Positions 9,309-19,817 are shown, counted from the first letter of the stretch. The stretch: 54,054 nucleotides of DNA from Actinomycetota bacterium (GCA_016870155.1 VGCE01000003.1:1-54054); one strand, 5' to 3'. Translations and numbers: made by a program. The notes: a model not told the origin generated them from the letters alone.

Positions 9309-11834
9309 ATGGGTTTCCCCCGCGCCTTTCGCATAGGCATCGCGTCCCTGGCCATCGCAGCGGCCACGGGGCTCACTGCGCTCGCGGGCGTGGCAGCAGC
9401 CGGTACCCCGGCACCATGGAAGATCACGGTGGTGAACAGCACCGGGCAGGACCCGGCGAAGGTGTTCGTGGCGCTGCCGAGCTCGGGAGCAGCGCCGACG
9501 AGCCCGTCGAGGTTGCCCGCCGGATTCGCAATGGACACCGCGTACGCGCTCGATCCCATCGGCGGGGCCACTCCCTGGGTGAGCGAGGGGAGCAACCGCT
9601 ACTCGATCACGCTGAGCGGTCCGTGGAACTCGGGCACGATCCTCTACAGCCTCGGGCAGGGGTACGGCGCCAAGCCCACCGCCGGGCAGAACACCAGCCC
9701 GTATGACTTCTCGGAACTCACCGTCAACTCCAACGGGTCGCTGAACGGCGACATCTCATCGGTCGACCAGATCGGCGTGCCCGCACGCCTCTCCGTGCTC
9801 TCGCCCGGGCGCGTGCAGGCGCCCCGCGACGGATCCAGCCAGGCCGCAACCGAGTACGTCGGCTGCGTCAACTCCACCTGGAACCTGTTGCAGCGGTACG
9901 CGGGCAGCACTCCGCCGAACACCTTCCGCACCTCAGGCGGGCAGTTCCTCCAGTTGCTCGGCCCCTCGGCAGGTGGCGCGTGGACCAACTACCCGAGCTT
10001 CCAGACCTACGTCACCAATGTGGCGCGGGCCGGATTCACGGTAACCGGGAACTTCGCCGGCAGCACGAACGAGCTGGGCCCCGGTGGCCAGCCCTACAGG
10101 GTGCCACGCTCGACGTACGCCTACACCGGATCGCTCACGTCCGATGGCAACTGGATCAAGATCACGGGCAGCCTGAGCAGCCACTACCCGACCCCGATGG
10201 ACATGTACGTGCCGATTGCCGAGATGTGGACCCACGATAACGCGGCGTGGCCCGGCGCGAGTGGCTACGGCGTGTACCGCCAGAATGGTCCGTACGTGCT
10301 GGTGGCACAGGGCGGCGCGCAGCCGTCGATGGGCGCGACGTACTTCTACTACACCGGCACCGGACCCGTTCCCCCGGGCCAACGGCCCGGATGGACGCCC
10401 GACAGTCCGCCCGAAGGCGCGTACGCCAGCGACGCCAACGACCTCTACGGGTGGATCTACGGCGACCTCGTGGCGTCGTTCGCCATGGGCTACTGGGGCT
10501 CCAACTACGGCAGCAACTCCTCGGCGTGGAACACCAATGCCACCCCGCCCTGGGGCGTGGGTTCGGCCGGCGGCAAGGCCCCGTTTGCCGCCGCCTGGAC
10601 CAACCCGTTTCCGGGCTACCCGCTGTTCAACGTCTACCAGGCGGCGGTTGACGCCACGGGCACCACGTACGGATCGCCCCTCAACGATCGCTTCACGCCG
10701 CCGGCATCCACGAGCCCCGAGATCGCGGTGACGCCGCCGCAGCCGCAGTCCGGCCCATACACCTGGCAGGTGGAGCTGCTCGCGCAGCAGGGGTGCGCAC
10801 AGGCGCTGAGCGTGTCGCCGGCCAGCGGACCGGCATCGGGTGGCCAGCGGGTGACCATCACCGGGCGCAACTTCCACCAGGGCGCCACGGTGACGTTCGG
10901 CGGGGCGCCCGCCACCAACGTGCAGGTCATGCACAACCCCGCGACCTCGCTTGACACCATCACGGCCACCACGCCGAAGGCGCCTGCGGGCGGTTCGGTG
11001 AATGTGCGCGTGACCAACGCGTACGGGTCGAAGGCCCAGAACATCGATACCAGCGTGCTGTCCAACGCCTACGCCTACCCGGCAAGTGGCAGCGGCGGGC
11101 AAGCGGGTGGCCTCCCCGTGCCGCCTGGCGGCGTGGGCCTGGGCGCCGGCGTCTTCAAGTACCCCGGCGCGGGATGCTCCATCCGCGAGGTCGTGCGCGG
11201 CGTGATGCAGGCGAAGCCTGCGCGCGCTCCCAGGGTGACGGTGCCCTCGGGGGGCATCATGCAGCTTGCCGTGCGGGGGCTGCCCAAGAAGGCCGAGGCC
11301 TCGATCGACATCCAGATGAACGGCCAGTGGAAGTACATCGGGCGCGTGCGGTCGAATGCCGAGGGCGCGGCCGTGCTGCCGCGCTATGCGCAGACCACGC
11401 GCGGGCAGTCCACGCTCATCCGTGCGCGGGCGGGGAAGAAGGGCATGCGCTACCTGCGCACCATCGCGGGGCCGCCGCGCGATTGGGGCGGCAGGGCGCT
11501 GAGCCCGGTGGTCACGTCGTACCCGGTCGGCACCTGCCCGGTGCACTACGCCGCGGCGAGGAAGCCGGTGGCCGCTGCCCTGAGGAAGGCACCGGTGGCA
11601 GCGGTGCCGCTCGGCGGGATCACCGTGGTGCGGGTGCGGGGCCTCAAGCGCAACGAGAGCACGGGCATCGACGTGAAGGTCGGGTCGTCCTGGAGGTTCA
11701 TCGGGCGCGTGAAGGCGGCGCGCAACGGACGGCTGGCCATGCCGCCCGTGGCGGTGAACCAGAGACAGCAGATGGTGCAGGTGCGCCTGCGCGGCGATCG
11801 CGAGACGCGCTACGTGAAGCTGCGGGCGTCGTAG
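9309..11834 (+). CDS. large secreted protein with IPT/TIG domain and C-terminal repeat pair
   Basis: ATG 9309 with an AAAGG site upstream is preferred over an upstream TTG. The 841-residue product has a signal peptide (cleavage near VAAAG, residue 31). Residues about 33-490 are a Tyr/Trp/Asn/Gly-rich region, vaguely like secreted beta-1,3-glucanase/thaumatin-like proteins (VKITV-type start, late YGSPLNDRF); that is only a guess. An IPT/TIG immunoglobulin-like domain follows at about 498-580 (SPASGPASGGQRVTITGRNF). Two related C-terminal modules end the protein (about 640-720 and 755-841), each with Gly-Gly-Ile, a Val-Arg-Gly-Leu turn and W-K/R-Y/F-IGRV. It is probably a surface or extracellular binding protein. 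Confidence 0.65.
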   Translation: MGFPRAFRIGIASLAIAAATGLTALAGVAAAGTPAPWKITVVNSTGQDPAKVFVALPSSGAAPTSPSRLPAGFAMDTAYALDPIGGATPWVSEGSNRYSITLSGPWNSGTILYSLGQGYGAKPTAGQNTSPYDFSELTVNSNGSLNGDISSVDQIGVPARLSVLSPGRVQAPRDGSSQAATEYVGCVNSTWNLLQRYAGSTPPNTFRTSGGQFLQLLGPSAGGAWTNYPSFQTYVTNVARAGFTVTGNFAGSTNELGPGGQPYRVPRSTYAYTGSLTSDGNWIKITGSLSSHYPTPMDMYVPIAEMWTHDNAAWPGASGYGVYRQNGPYVLVAQGGAQPSMGATYFYYTGTGPVPPGQRPGWTPDSPPEGAYASDANDLYGWIYGDLVASFAMGYWGSNYGSNSSAWNTNATPPWGVGSAGGKAPFAAAWTNPFPGYPLFNVYQAAVDATGTTYGSPLNDRFTPPASTSPEIAVTPPQPQSGPYTWQVELLAQQGCAQALSVSPASGPASGGQRVTITGRNFHQGATVTFGGAPATNVQVMHNPATSLDTITATTPKAPAGGSVNVRVTNAYGSKAQNIDTSVLSNAYAYPASGSGGQAGGLPVPPGGVGLGAGVFKYPGAGCSIREVVRGVMQAKPARAPRVTVPSGGIMQLAVRGLPKKAEASIDIQMNGQWKYIGRVRSNAEGAAVLPRYAQTTRGQSTLIRARAGKKGMRYLRTIAGPPRDWGGRALSPVVTSYPVGTCPVHYAAARKPVAAALRKAPVAAVPLGGITVVRVRGLKRNESTGIDVKVGSSWRFIGRVKAARNGRLAMPPVAVNQRQQMVQVRLRGDRETRYVKLRAS

Positions 11835-11865
11835 CGCAGGCGAGCGCCTCGGCGGCGCGCGCCGG

Positions 11866-12228
11866 CTACCAGCGCCGCTTCACCCCGTAGGCATCCAGCC
11901 GCTCATCGGCCGAGATGAACACGGCATCCTCCACCAAGGCCTGGGCCATCAGCAGGCGGTCTGCTCGGCGCCCCAGGCGGGTCTCGTCGGTGGTGCCATC
12001 GAAGAGTTCCTGCAACCAGTCGGGCAGGGGCTCGAAGGGGTCTCCGATGTCCACCTGGCCTTTCCAGCTACCAAGGCAGTCGCTCATCGATGGGGTGTGG
12101 TCCTGCACGGGCACGATCCTCGCCACCGGCGTGCCGTTGCGCGTGATCGTGACCTCCTTTCCGTCGCGTGCGCGGTCGACGAGCTTCGAAAGGTTGGTCT
12201 TGGCCTCGTGCATTCCGACGCTGATCAT
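11866..12228 (-). CDS. VapB/Phd-type antitoxin fused to the tail of a PIN toxin
   Basis: The 120-residue ORF joins two parts. Residues 1-50 (MISVGMHEAKTNLSKLVDRA, EVTITRNGTPVARIVPV) are a standard Phd/YefM-family DNA-binding antitoxin, and the stretch to about 80 (LGSWKGQVDIGDPFEPLPDWL, FDG) is the usual toxin-binding tail. Residues about 84-120 (DRLLMAQALVEDAVFISADERLDAYGVKRRW) match the C-terminal end of VapC PIN-domain toxins. The N-terminal PIN half with its first catalytic acidic residues is absent. I infer an internal deletion between vapB and vapC that fused the reading frames. It may still repress as an antitoxin, but cannot be a working toxin. Confidence 0.7.
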   Translation of the reverse strand: MISVGMHEAKTNLSKLVDRARDGKEVTITRNGTPVARIVPVQDHTPSMSDCLGSWKGQVDIGDPFEPLPDWLQELFDGTTDETRLGRRADRLLMAQALVEDAVFISADERLDAYGVKRRW

Positions 12229-12274
12229 CGTCGGCGCATAGTCACAGATCTAGTCCGCTTAGCCCGAAAAGCGC

Positions 12275-13150
12275 CTAGGGCGTGTGGCGCCTCTCCACCA
12301 GCAGGGTGAGACCCGCCACCACCGCGGCGGCCACCAGCCCCAGCAGCACCGGCACGTACCAGTTGCCGACGGCCGTGCCCAGTTCGGTGCTGTCCACGCC
12401 TGACGGCCATGGCCAAAGCACGCGGAATGACCCGATCATCAGGCCCGCCATGGCGGCCACCACCACGTCGTGGTGGTTCGTGAGCGACCAGTCGAGCAGC
12501 TGCGAGAACAGCGCCAGGCCCACGATGCAGCCCAAGGCGAACACCCCGAGCACGGGGAAGTCGCGCTCATCCACCGCGCTGATGACGAAGTCGTACATGC
12601 CCAGCATCAGGAGGAGGAACGACCCCGAGATGCCGGGCAGGATCATCGCGCAGATGGCGATCGCGCCCGCTCCGAATATCACCAGCCACGAGGGGTCGGC
12701 GATCGCCCCGCCCTTGAGGCCCAGCACGAAGAAGGTGATGACCGCCACCACGATGGCCACCACGATGGCGGTGGCGTTGGGCGTGCGGATCATGCGCCAC
12801 GCCACCCACGCCGACGCGGCGACCAGGCCGCTAAAGAGGCCCGCCATGGCCTCGGGATGGTCGGCGAGCAGCGTGGAGATGACGCCTGCCAGCGTGAAGA
12901 TGGCCACGCCGATGCCGATGATGAGGGGGAGGATGAGCACCCAGTCGATCGCGCGCAGCCTCTGGCCGGCCTCGCGGAATCGGAAGCGCAGCAGGTTGCC
13001 GAGAGCCCTGGAGGCCATGCTGATGGCGTGCACCAGGCGCTCGTAGATGCCCACGAGCACGGCGATGGTGCCGCCCGACACGCCGGGAACCACATCGGCC
13101 GAGCCCATCAGGAATCCGCGCAGGAAGTTGAGGATGGGGTCGATGCGCAC
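12275..13150 (-). CDS. DUF368 membrane protein, probable undecaprenyl-phosphate translocase
   Basis: The 291-residue polytopic protein has about eight hydrophobic segments and the two signature repeats of DUF368: PGVSGGTIAVLVG near residue 23 and PGISGSFLLLMLGMY near residue 171, which lie in inverted re-entrant loops. DUF368 members (PopT) have been shown to recycle undecaprenyl phosphate across the membrane for cell-wall synthesis; the assignment here is by family. It is transcribed alone, followed by the VapB-like gene and facing away from gdhA. The short inverted motif spacing is as expected, and there is no sign of truncation. Confidence 0.85.
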   Translation of the reverse strand: MRIDPILNFLRGFLMGSADVVPGVSGGTIAVLVGIYERLVHAISMASRALGNLLRFRFREAGQRLRAIDWVLILPLIIGIGVAIFTLAGVISTLLADHPEAMAGLFSGLVAASAWVAWRMIRTPNATAIVVAIVVAVITFFVLGLKGGAIADPSWLVIFGAGAIAICAMILPGISGSFLLLMLGMYDFVISAVDERDFPVLGVFALGCIVGLALFSQLLDWSLTNHHDVVVAAMAGLMIGSFRVLWPWPSGVDSTELGTAVGNWYVPVLLGLVAAAVVAGLTLLVERRHTP

Positions 13151-13165
13151 CCCGGGTAACTGTAG

Positions 13166-14979
<1,814 letters not shown>

Positions 14980-14984
14980 AGGTG

Positions 14985-15066
14985 GTCCTGTCCTGTTCGT
15001 CGTTGCATCGACGCCAGCATCCCGGCTTGCATGGCATGCGAGTTCCCGCCGGGCGTGCCGGCCCTC
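14985..15066 (-). pseudogene. possible hicA toxin 3' remnant
   Basis: In the same reverse frame as hicB, just upstream of it, the translation contains GRHARRELACHASRDAGVDA. HicA toxins usually end with a His-Gly-x-x-Glu-Leu-x-x-Gly-Thr-Leu...Arg-x-Ala-Gly-Val/Ile-Asp segment, so this may be a degraded HicA C-terminus missing a few codons. The match is short and made by eye. The rest of this 140-bp gap holds nothing else recognisable. Confidence 0.25.
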
Positions 15067-15119
15067 AGCGGGGAATCGGGCGTGCGTTCGGGTGCTCACA
15101 CCGTGCGTGGGTGGGACAC

Positions 15120-16286
15120 CTAGTCGAGCGCCTGGTAGTCGTCGGGCCCGATGCGGTACACGTAGAAGCGGCCGTCCTTGAGCTCGTGGTCCTTCGTGAA
15201 CTCGATGTCCTGGCCCAGCACCGAATCCTTGATCTTCGTGGTGGGAAGCGCGGTCCACACGCCGTCGCGCGACGCCCGGCCGTCCTTGCAGGTGCGAAGC
15301 GCGGCCGTGGCCACCGCTTGCGTGGCGCTGAAGGCGGGCCCACCGAAGGTGGCGAGGCCACCGAACACCGCCTTGTAGAGGCGCAGCGCGCCGTCGCCGA
15401 CGTCCGACTTGCGCAGGTCGGGCGTGAACGACACCACATATGCGCCCACGGGATTGAAGCGGTCGAGCACGAAGAGGGCGTCGCCGCCGATGAACGCCGG
15501 GTCGCGCCCCTTCTTCTTCATCTGCCGGACAATGCGCTGACCGGCGTCCGGGCTGGTGAGGGAGAGCACCACCACGTCGGTGTCGGTCGGGATCCTGTTG
15601 ATCACGTCCGTGTAGTCCTTCGTGGCGACGGATATCTCCTGGCGCGTCACCGGCACCCCTGCCTTCTTCACGTACGCCTCCACGCCATCGGCGAGGCCGG
15701 TCGAATAAGGGTCGGGATTGTCGAGGATCGCCACCTTCTCGCCCTTGAGGTCATCCACCGCCACCCGGCCGATGGTGGGCGCCTGCACGGAGTCGTTTGC
15801 CACCACCCGGTAGAAGCCCTTGAGGTGGCCGTCGGTGAGGGCCACGTTGGTGGCCGAGGGTGATACGTAGGCGAGCCTCGCGGAGTCGAGGATCGGCCCC
15901 GCGGCCGCGACGAAGTTGGATGTATGCGGGCCCACCACGCCCACCACCTCGTCGTCGGCCGCCAGCGCCCGGGCGGCCGCCTTCACCTGCCGCACGCCCT
16001 TCGTGGAGTCCATGGGCTCGATCTGGAAGTCGGTGCCGTGCTCGCGGTTGAAGTTGTCGAGCGACACCCGGGCCCAGTTCATCTGGATGCCGTCGCTCTC
16101 GTCGGTGCCGGTGAACGGGGCGATCACGCCGATCTTGCCCGTGCACGCGGCGATGACGGCCCCGGCCCCGGTGCCGGTGCCCGGCGTGATGGAAGCGTCC
16201 GCACTTCCGGACGATCCGCAGCCCACGCCGATGGCCGCGAGGGCGGCGGCCCCTACGGCGCCGGTGAGCATGAGCGCGCGGCGCAT
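15120..16286 (-). CDS. branched-chain amino acid type ABC transporter substrate-binding lipoprotein
   Basis: ATG 16286 overlaps the stop of the upstream gene (TGATG), so it is preferred over an ATG ten codons earlier. The 388-residue product starts with a signal peptide ending in a lipobox-like Gly-Val-Gly-Cys near residue 23, then a Thr/Gly linker. The body is a type I periplasmic-binding (LivK/Peripla_BP_6) domain: IGVIAPFTGTDESDGI, VVGVVGPHTSNFVAAAGPIL, YVSPSATN and FYRVVANDSVQA. No permease or ATPase genes adjoin it, so it is an orphan binding protein. Its ligand cannot be read from sequence. Confidence 0.85.
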   Translation of the reverse strand: MRRALMLTGAVGAAALAAIGVGCGSSGSADASITPGTGTGAGAVIAACTGKIGVIAPFTGTDESDGIQMNWARVSLDNFNREHGTDFQIEPMDSTKGVRQVKAAARALAADDEVVGVVGPHTSNFVAAAGPILDSARLAYVSPSATNVALTDGHLKGFYRVVANDSVQAPTIGRVAVDDLKGEKVAILDNPDPYSTGLADGVEAYVKKAGVPVTRQEISVATKDYTDVINRIPTDTDVVVLSLTSPDAGQRIVRQMKKKGRDPAFIGGDALFVLDRFNPVGAYVVSFTPDLRKSDVGDGALRLYKAVFGGLATFGGPAFSATQAVATAALRTCKDGRASRDGVWTALPTTKIKDSVLGQDIEFTKDHELKDGRFYVYRIGPDDYQALD

Positions 16287-16951
16287 CACCACATGAACAC
16301 CAGTGCGATCAGGCACATGCTCAGCGTGCCGCCGCTCGCGGCCACCAGCGCCCGCTTGGCGTTTCGCGACTCGAACACGCCGCTCAGGCCGCCGGTGAGG
16401 AATGTGATGGTGAGCAGCGCCGCCAGCAGCTCGAGGGTGTGCGACTTCGCGAGCTCGGCATTCGCGAGCTCCAGCTGGGCCGCGGATTCATCGAGTGTGA
16501 CCCGGGCATCGATAACCGACGATGGCGCCGACCACTCCGGGTTGGCTGCCGAGAACGGCGTGGGCGGTCGGTTGTCGGGCGCTTGGGCATCCCACCACCC
16601 GATGGCTCTGCGCGAGCCGCTGTCCATCATCGAGTACGCCATCGCCGCACGCTTGGCATTGCCCTCGTCCACCGCCTGCCGGTAGTCGAGGTACAGCGTG
16701 CGCTGGGTGTTGATGGACCGCTCGGCGTCCTGCGTCATGGTGTTGGCGTTGTTGGTGCTCTGCGTGGAGAGCGTGAAGTTCTCCACAGCGTGACCGTTCA
16801 GCACCGTGCCGCGCCAGGCGGTGATGCCCGCGACGATGGCGGCCACGCCGAGGATGACGGCGAGGCTGACGTTCCACCACGAATGCACGTGGGGCGCATT
16901 CAGGTCGTGACCATGCCCGTGGGCGTGGGGGGCGTGCTGCGCGGCGCTCAT
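16286..16951 (-). CDS. membrane protein, DUF4337-like, coupled to the binding protein
   Basis: ATG 16951 has a GAGGGAG ribosome site directly before it. The 221-residue protein starts with a His-rich stretch (HAPHAHGHGHDLNAPHVHSW), then a membrane helix at about 25-45, a long polar region (about 50-160) and two helices at the C-terminus. This layout resembles DUF4337 proteins. The His-rich N-terminus may bind metal or be incidental. Its stop overlaps the start of the binding-protein gene, so the two are translated together. It is divergent from the DUF4239 gene across 75 bp. Confidence 0.6.
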   Translation of the reverse strand: MSAAQHAPHAHGHGHDLNAPHVHSWWNVSLAVILGVAAIVAGITAWRGTVLNGHAVENFTLSTQSTNNANTMTQDAERSINTQRTLYLDYRQAVDEGNAKRAAMAYSMMDSGSRRAIGWWDAQAPDNRPPTPFSAANPEWSAPSSVIDARVTLDESAAQLELANAELAKSHTLELLAALLTITFLTGGLSGVFESRNAKRALVAASGGTLSMCLIALVFMW

Positions 16952-17026
16952 CTCCCTCAATAGTGCCGGATTCGCCCGCCCATTGGGTCGGCCCCCGCGT
17001 GAAAATCCGCGTAAGGTTTCTGTCGC

Positions 17027-17857
17027 ATGAATCCTTGGCTCGCCGTCATCGTCATCGTCGTCTCCGCGGTCGTGATGATCGCGTTGATGTTGTTCCTGCG
17101 CAAGCAATCGCCGCCGGGCGGCCGCTTCGCCGATTCCGACCGCGCATCGGGGGTGTTCGGGTTCCTCGGCGCGGGCTTCGTGATTCTGCTCGGCTTCGTC
17201 ATCTTCCTGAGCTTTGGCACGTACGAGTCGGCGGCGAGCCGGGCCGACGAGGAGGCTGCCGCGGTCGTGTCGCAGTTCCGCTCATCGGCCGACTTCGGAG
17301 GCGACCGCGCGCAGGCCGCCCAGGGCGAGCTGGTGTGTTATGCCCGCTCGGTGATCTCGCAGGAGTGGCCCGCCCTCAGCAAGGGCGAGCGCAGCCCCGT
17401 GACCGAGGACTGGACCGTGGCCCTCGACGACATCGGCGTGGAGGAGCAGGAGGCCACGAGCCCCGAGGTGGAACCGGTGAAGGCCTGGTGGGCTGCCACC
17501 AACGAACGCAACCTCGGCAGGTCGGGCCGGGTGCTCGTGGCCGAGGGGAAGATCCCCACCCTGCTCTGGGCCTTGCTGGTGATCGGCGCGATCCTCGTGG
17601 TCGGGTGGATCCTGCTCTACGCCGACCCCGAAGAGGGGTGGTTGGCCCAGGCATCGATGATGGGTGGCGTCACCGTGCTGGTGGTGGCAGCGCTACTCGC
17701 CGTGCAGGTACTGGCCGTGCCCTTCGCGGGCGAGAGCGGCAGTATCGATACAGGCAGCATGGAATACGCGCTGGTCCAGATGGACCAATTCGCCAAGGCC
17801 GAGGGCGTGCCGGTGGAGGCGCCATGCGACGCCGTCGGGGTTCCGTTCAAGAACTAG
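17027..17857 (+). CDS. DUF4239 membrane protein
   Basis: The 276-residue protein has membrane helices at about residues 3-23 and 42-64, a polar middle (65-180) and two more helices at about 183-202 and 210-235. The segment FGFLGAGFVILLGFVIFLSFGTYE followed by a Glu/Ala-rich helix (ADEEAAAVVSQFR) is typical of DUF4239, a family distantly compared with bestrophin-like channels. No experimental role is known to me. It is a single gene ahead of a tRNA on the opposite strand. Confidence 0.7.
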   Translation: MNPWLAVIVIVVSAVVMIALMLFLRKQSPPGGRFADSDRASGVFGFLGAGFVILLGFVIFLSFGTYESAASRADEEAAAVVSQFRSSADFGGDRAQAAQGELVCYARSVISQEWPALSKGERSPVTEDWTVALDDIGVEEQEATSPEVEPVKAWWAATNERNLGRSGRVLVAEGKIPTLLWALLVIGAILVVGWILLYADPEEGWLAQASMMGGVTVLVVAALLAVQVLAVPFAGESGSIDTGSMEYALVQMDQFAKAEGVPVEAPCDAVGVPFKN

Positions 17858-17898
17858 GGGCGGGGCTGCCCTCGTTCTGGCCGGACGACCCCGCACGA

Positions 17899-17972
17899 TG
17901 GGCGCGGCAGGACTCGAACCTGCGGCGCGGAGATTATGGGTCCCCTGCGCCAACCAACTGAGCTACGCGCCC
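17899..17972 (-). tRNA. tRNA with CAU anticodon, divergent D-arm and C33
   Basis: The reverse strand folds as a tRNA. The acceptor is GGGCGCG/CGCGCCC, the anticodon stem GGGGA/TCTCC, the loop CCCATAA (anticodon CAT) and the T-arm GCAGG-TTCGAGT-CCTGC. Two things are odd. Position 33, almost always U, is C. The D-stem (GCTC with GCGC) has a T12:C23 mismatch where the other CAU tRNA here pairs perfectly. It could be a Met or Ile2 (lysidine) tRNA or a decaying copy. No CCA is encoded. Confidence 0.75.
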
Positions 17973-18096
17973 GCGGCCGCATTGTCGCTGATGGGCGGGC
18001 GCTGCGACCGGTGGCGGCGCACCGCATGGCACCGTGGTCGAGGCAGCCCGGCGTCGGCCGTTTGGATCGCGGAAACGACGGCTATAGGCTTTCGCT

Positions 18097-19470
18097 GTGG
18101 CTCGCCGAATCCGCCAGTTGACGGTGGTCGCCATCGGGGTTGCAGGCATGGCCGCCGCCGCCGGGGCCGCCCAGCCCCCGGTCGGAGCCGACGGCTTCGC
18201 ACCCGCGTACTACTCCAACAGCGCGACCGTCACGCAGGCGCGCAGCCCTGAGGGCATGCGCTGGTACCTGTCCACCGACCAGCGCCAGATGGAGATGCAG
18301 TCGTACGTCTTCTTCGGGAACCTCATGACTAGGAGCGGCAGGCCGACGAGCTTTGCCTCGATGGTGCAGCGCCAGGACGGCCTGCTGCCGCAGGTGCCCG
18401 GGCTGCCCGTGACGCTCTCCACCCTCATGTTCAACTCCGGACAGGGCATCTTCGGCGGGGTGATCGATGGAATCCCCGAGGTTGCGGCGCAGGTGGGAAC
18501 CGGCGTGGCCTACTACCCGCTGACCCTGACGAGCAACCCGTGGAGCGCCCGGTCCGAGGAGTTCACGCCCGGCCAGCAGCCCGAGTTCATCGACTTCCGC
18601 GTGGTGGAGGGGCAACTGGGGCGGCGCGGGTCGCTGTACGAGATCACGGCGAGGATCACGTCGGAGAACATGGCCGGCGGGGCCAAGGGTGAGCCGATGA
18701 TCGCCTACGTGCGCGTGCGGGACATGACCGGCATCGTCATGTGGGGCTTCGGTCCGTCGGGGTTCAAGCCCCAGTGGATCACGCCGGCACAACGCTCGGC
18801 GATCATGGGGCGCTACGGCGGATCGATCGCGCGGTACCTGCGGGCGTCGAACGACCCCATGACCAACCAGGGCAACTACTACTACTCGTCCCCGCTGTTG
18901 AAGGTGGAGAAGTTCACCGTCTTCCGCAACGCGAAGCTGGTGCTGAGCGGGAGCGGCGGGTACACGTTCTTCGACCTGTGCGCGCAGACCTTCGACCAGA
19001 ACGCGAAGCAGGTGCTGCATGACCGCTTCGGCTGGGTGTCGTTCGAGATGTCCATTCCCGGCCTGAACGGCGGGATGGCCCTCGGGCACCTCACCCGGCC
19101 CGGCAACCCGGACCTGCCGTATGCGGCGCTCGCCACCACGGCCAGCCCGCGCGCGCGCAACGGCGCGCTGGTGGCACGCAACTGGGGGCTGAAGGACATC
19201 TCGCTGAGGCCCGTGCGGTCGTCTGCGTGGGTGAGCCCGACGAGCGGCCTGACCTACTACATGACGTGGAGCGCGACGCTGAGGGGGCCGGACGCCGCGA
19301 GTCGCGGACGCCTGACCCTCACGGCCGTCAACCGGAACTCCGAGGTGAACTTCGGCGGGCGCAGCGTGTACGAGGGGCTGTTCCGCTACTCGGGCGTGCT
19401 GGCCGGGAAGAAGGTGTCCGGTACCGCGTTCACCGAGATGCAGGGCGACAAGGGGCTGGGCGTGGGCTGA
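18097..19470 (+). CDS. secreted AttH/CrtC-like lipocalin-fold protein
   Basis: The 457-residue product starts at GTG 18097 with a signal peptide (cleavage near residue 25). The body shows the pattern of the AttH/carotenoid 1,2-hydratase lipocalin family: WYLSTDQRQMEMQSYVFFG near residue 50, a central YYYSSPLLKVEKFTV, and near the C-terminus SVYEGLFRYSGVLAGKKVSG then AFTEMQG. That ending corresponds to the family's Tyr-x-Glu-Gly...Gly-Lys-x-Val-x-Gly motif. These proteins act on or carry hydrophobic ligands; the ligand here is unknown. The start follows a region holding only the CAU tRNA. Confidence 0.6.
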   Translation: MARRIRQLTVVAIGVAGMAAAAGAAQPPVGADGFAPAYYSNSATVTQARSPEGMRWYLSTDQRQMEMQSYVFFGNLMTRSGRPTSFASMVQRQDGLLPQVPGLPVTLSTLMFNSGQGIFGGVIDGIPEVAAQVGTGVAYYPLTLTSNPWSARSEEFTPGQQPEFIDFRVVEGQLGRRGSLYEITARITSENMAGGAKGEPMIAYVRVRDMTGIVMWGFGPSGFKPQWITPAQRSAIMGRYGGSIARYLRASNDPMTNQGNYYYSSPLLKVEKFTVFRNAKLVLSGSGGYTFFDLCAQTFDQNAKQVLHDRFGWVSFEMSIPGLNGGMALGHLTRPGNPDLPYAALATTASPRARNGALVARNWGLKDISLRPVRSSAWVSPTSGLTYYMTWSATLRGPDAASRGRLTLTAVNRNSEVNFGGRSVYEGLFRYSGVLAGKKVSGTAFTEMQGDKGLGVG

Positions 19471-19542
19471 GGCCCGGCGGGCGCGGCACCGGATGCGCGC
19501 GGGGGCGATGTCCCCGCCACGCGCGTCACCCCGGCAGCCTGG

Positions 19543-19739
19543 CTACGCCAGGCGGCCCCTCAGCAACCGCTTGCCCATCTCGGCGCCCTTGCGGCCCTCC
19601 GCCTGCGCCGTGCGGAACAGCTCCCGGGCTCGCCCTCCACCAGCGCTTTCGCGATGGATTCCTCGAACGCGCGGGCCGAGGGCGGGGTGCCCTCGTGGTC
19701 GCACTGCCAAAAGACGTTTGGTGACTCGATGATCTGCAT
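19543..19739 (-). pseudogene. frameshifted small conserved gene
   Basis: From ATG 19739 the reverse strand reads MQIIESPNVFWQCDHEGTPP then SARAFEESIAKALVEG. After about 19630 the coding sense moves to another frame, RARELFRTAQAEGRKGAEMG then KRLLRGRLA, with a stop at 19543. The total length of 197 bases is not a multiple of three, so one indel near 19625 would restore a product of about 64 residues. I do not recognise the family. Whether this is a true mutation or a sequence error cannot be told from one copy. Confidence 0.5.
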
Positions 19740-19780
19740 GCCTTCAGTGGTAGCAGCGCCGCCAAGAGGCGGATCACCGG

Positions 19781-19817
19781 CGCGACTTTCCCCGCCCTGC
19801 GGGAGGGGAAAGTCGCG
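19781..19817. terminator. 13-bp perfect inverted repeat
   Basis: CGCGACTTTCCCC at 19781-19793 is the exact reverse complement of GGGGAAAGTCGCG at 19805-19817, with an 11-base loop. It lies in a gap between the frameshifted gene and tRNA-Met. It may be a transcription terminator for either strand or a small dispersed repeat element; no T-run follows. Between it and the tRNA (19818-20047) I see no gene. The forward frame there encodes TGPQTGPHT, reminiscent of tyrosine-integrase C-termini. Confidence 0.45.

Noticed and set aside
8018-9595. Long reverse frame across cysN
   Set aside because: Shadow of the cysN coding frame; low-complexity Gly/His/Arg composition and no recognisable domain.
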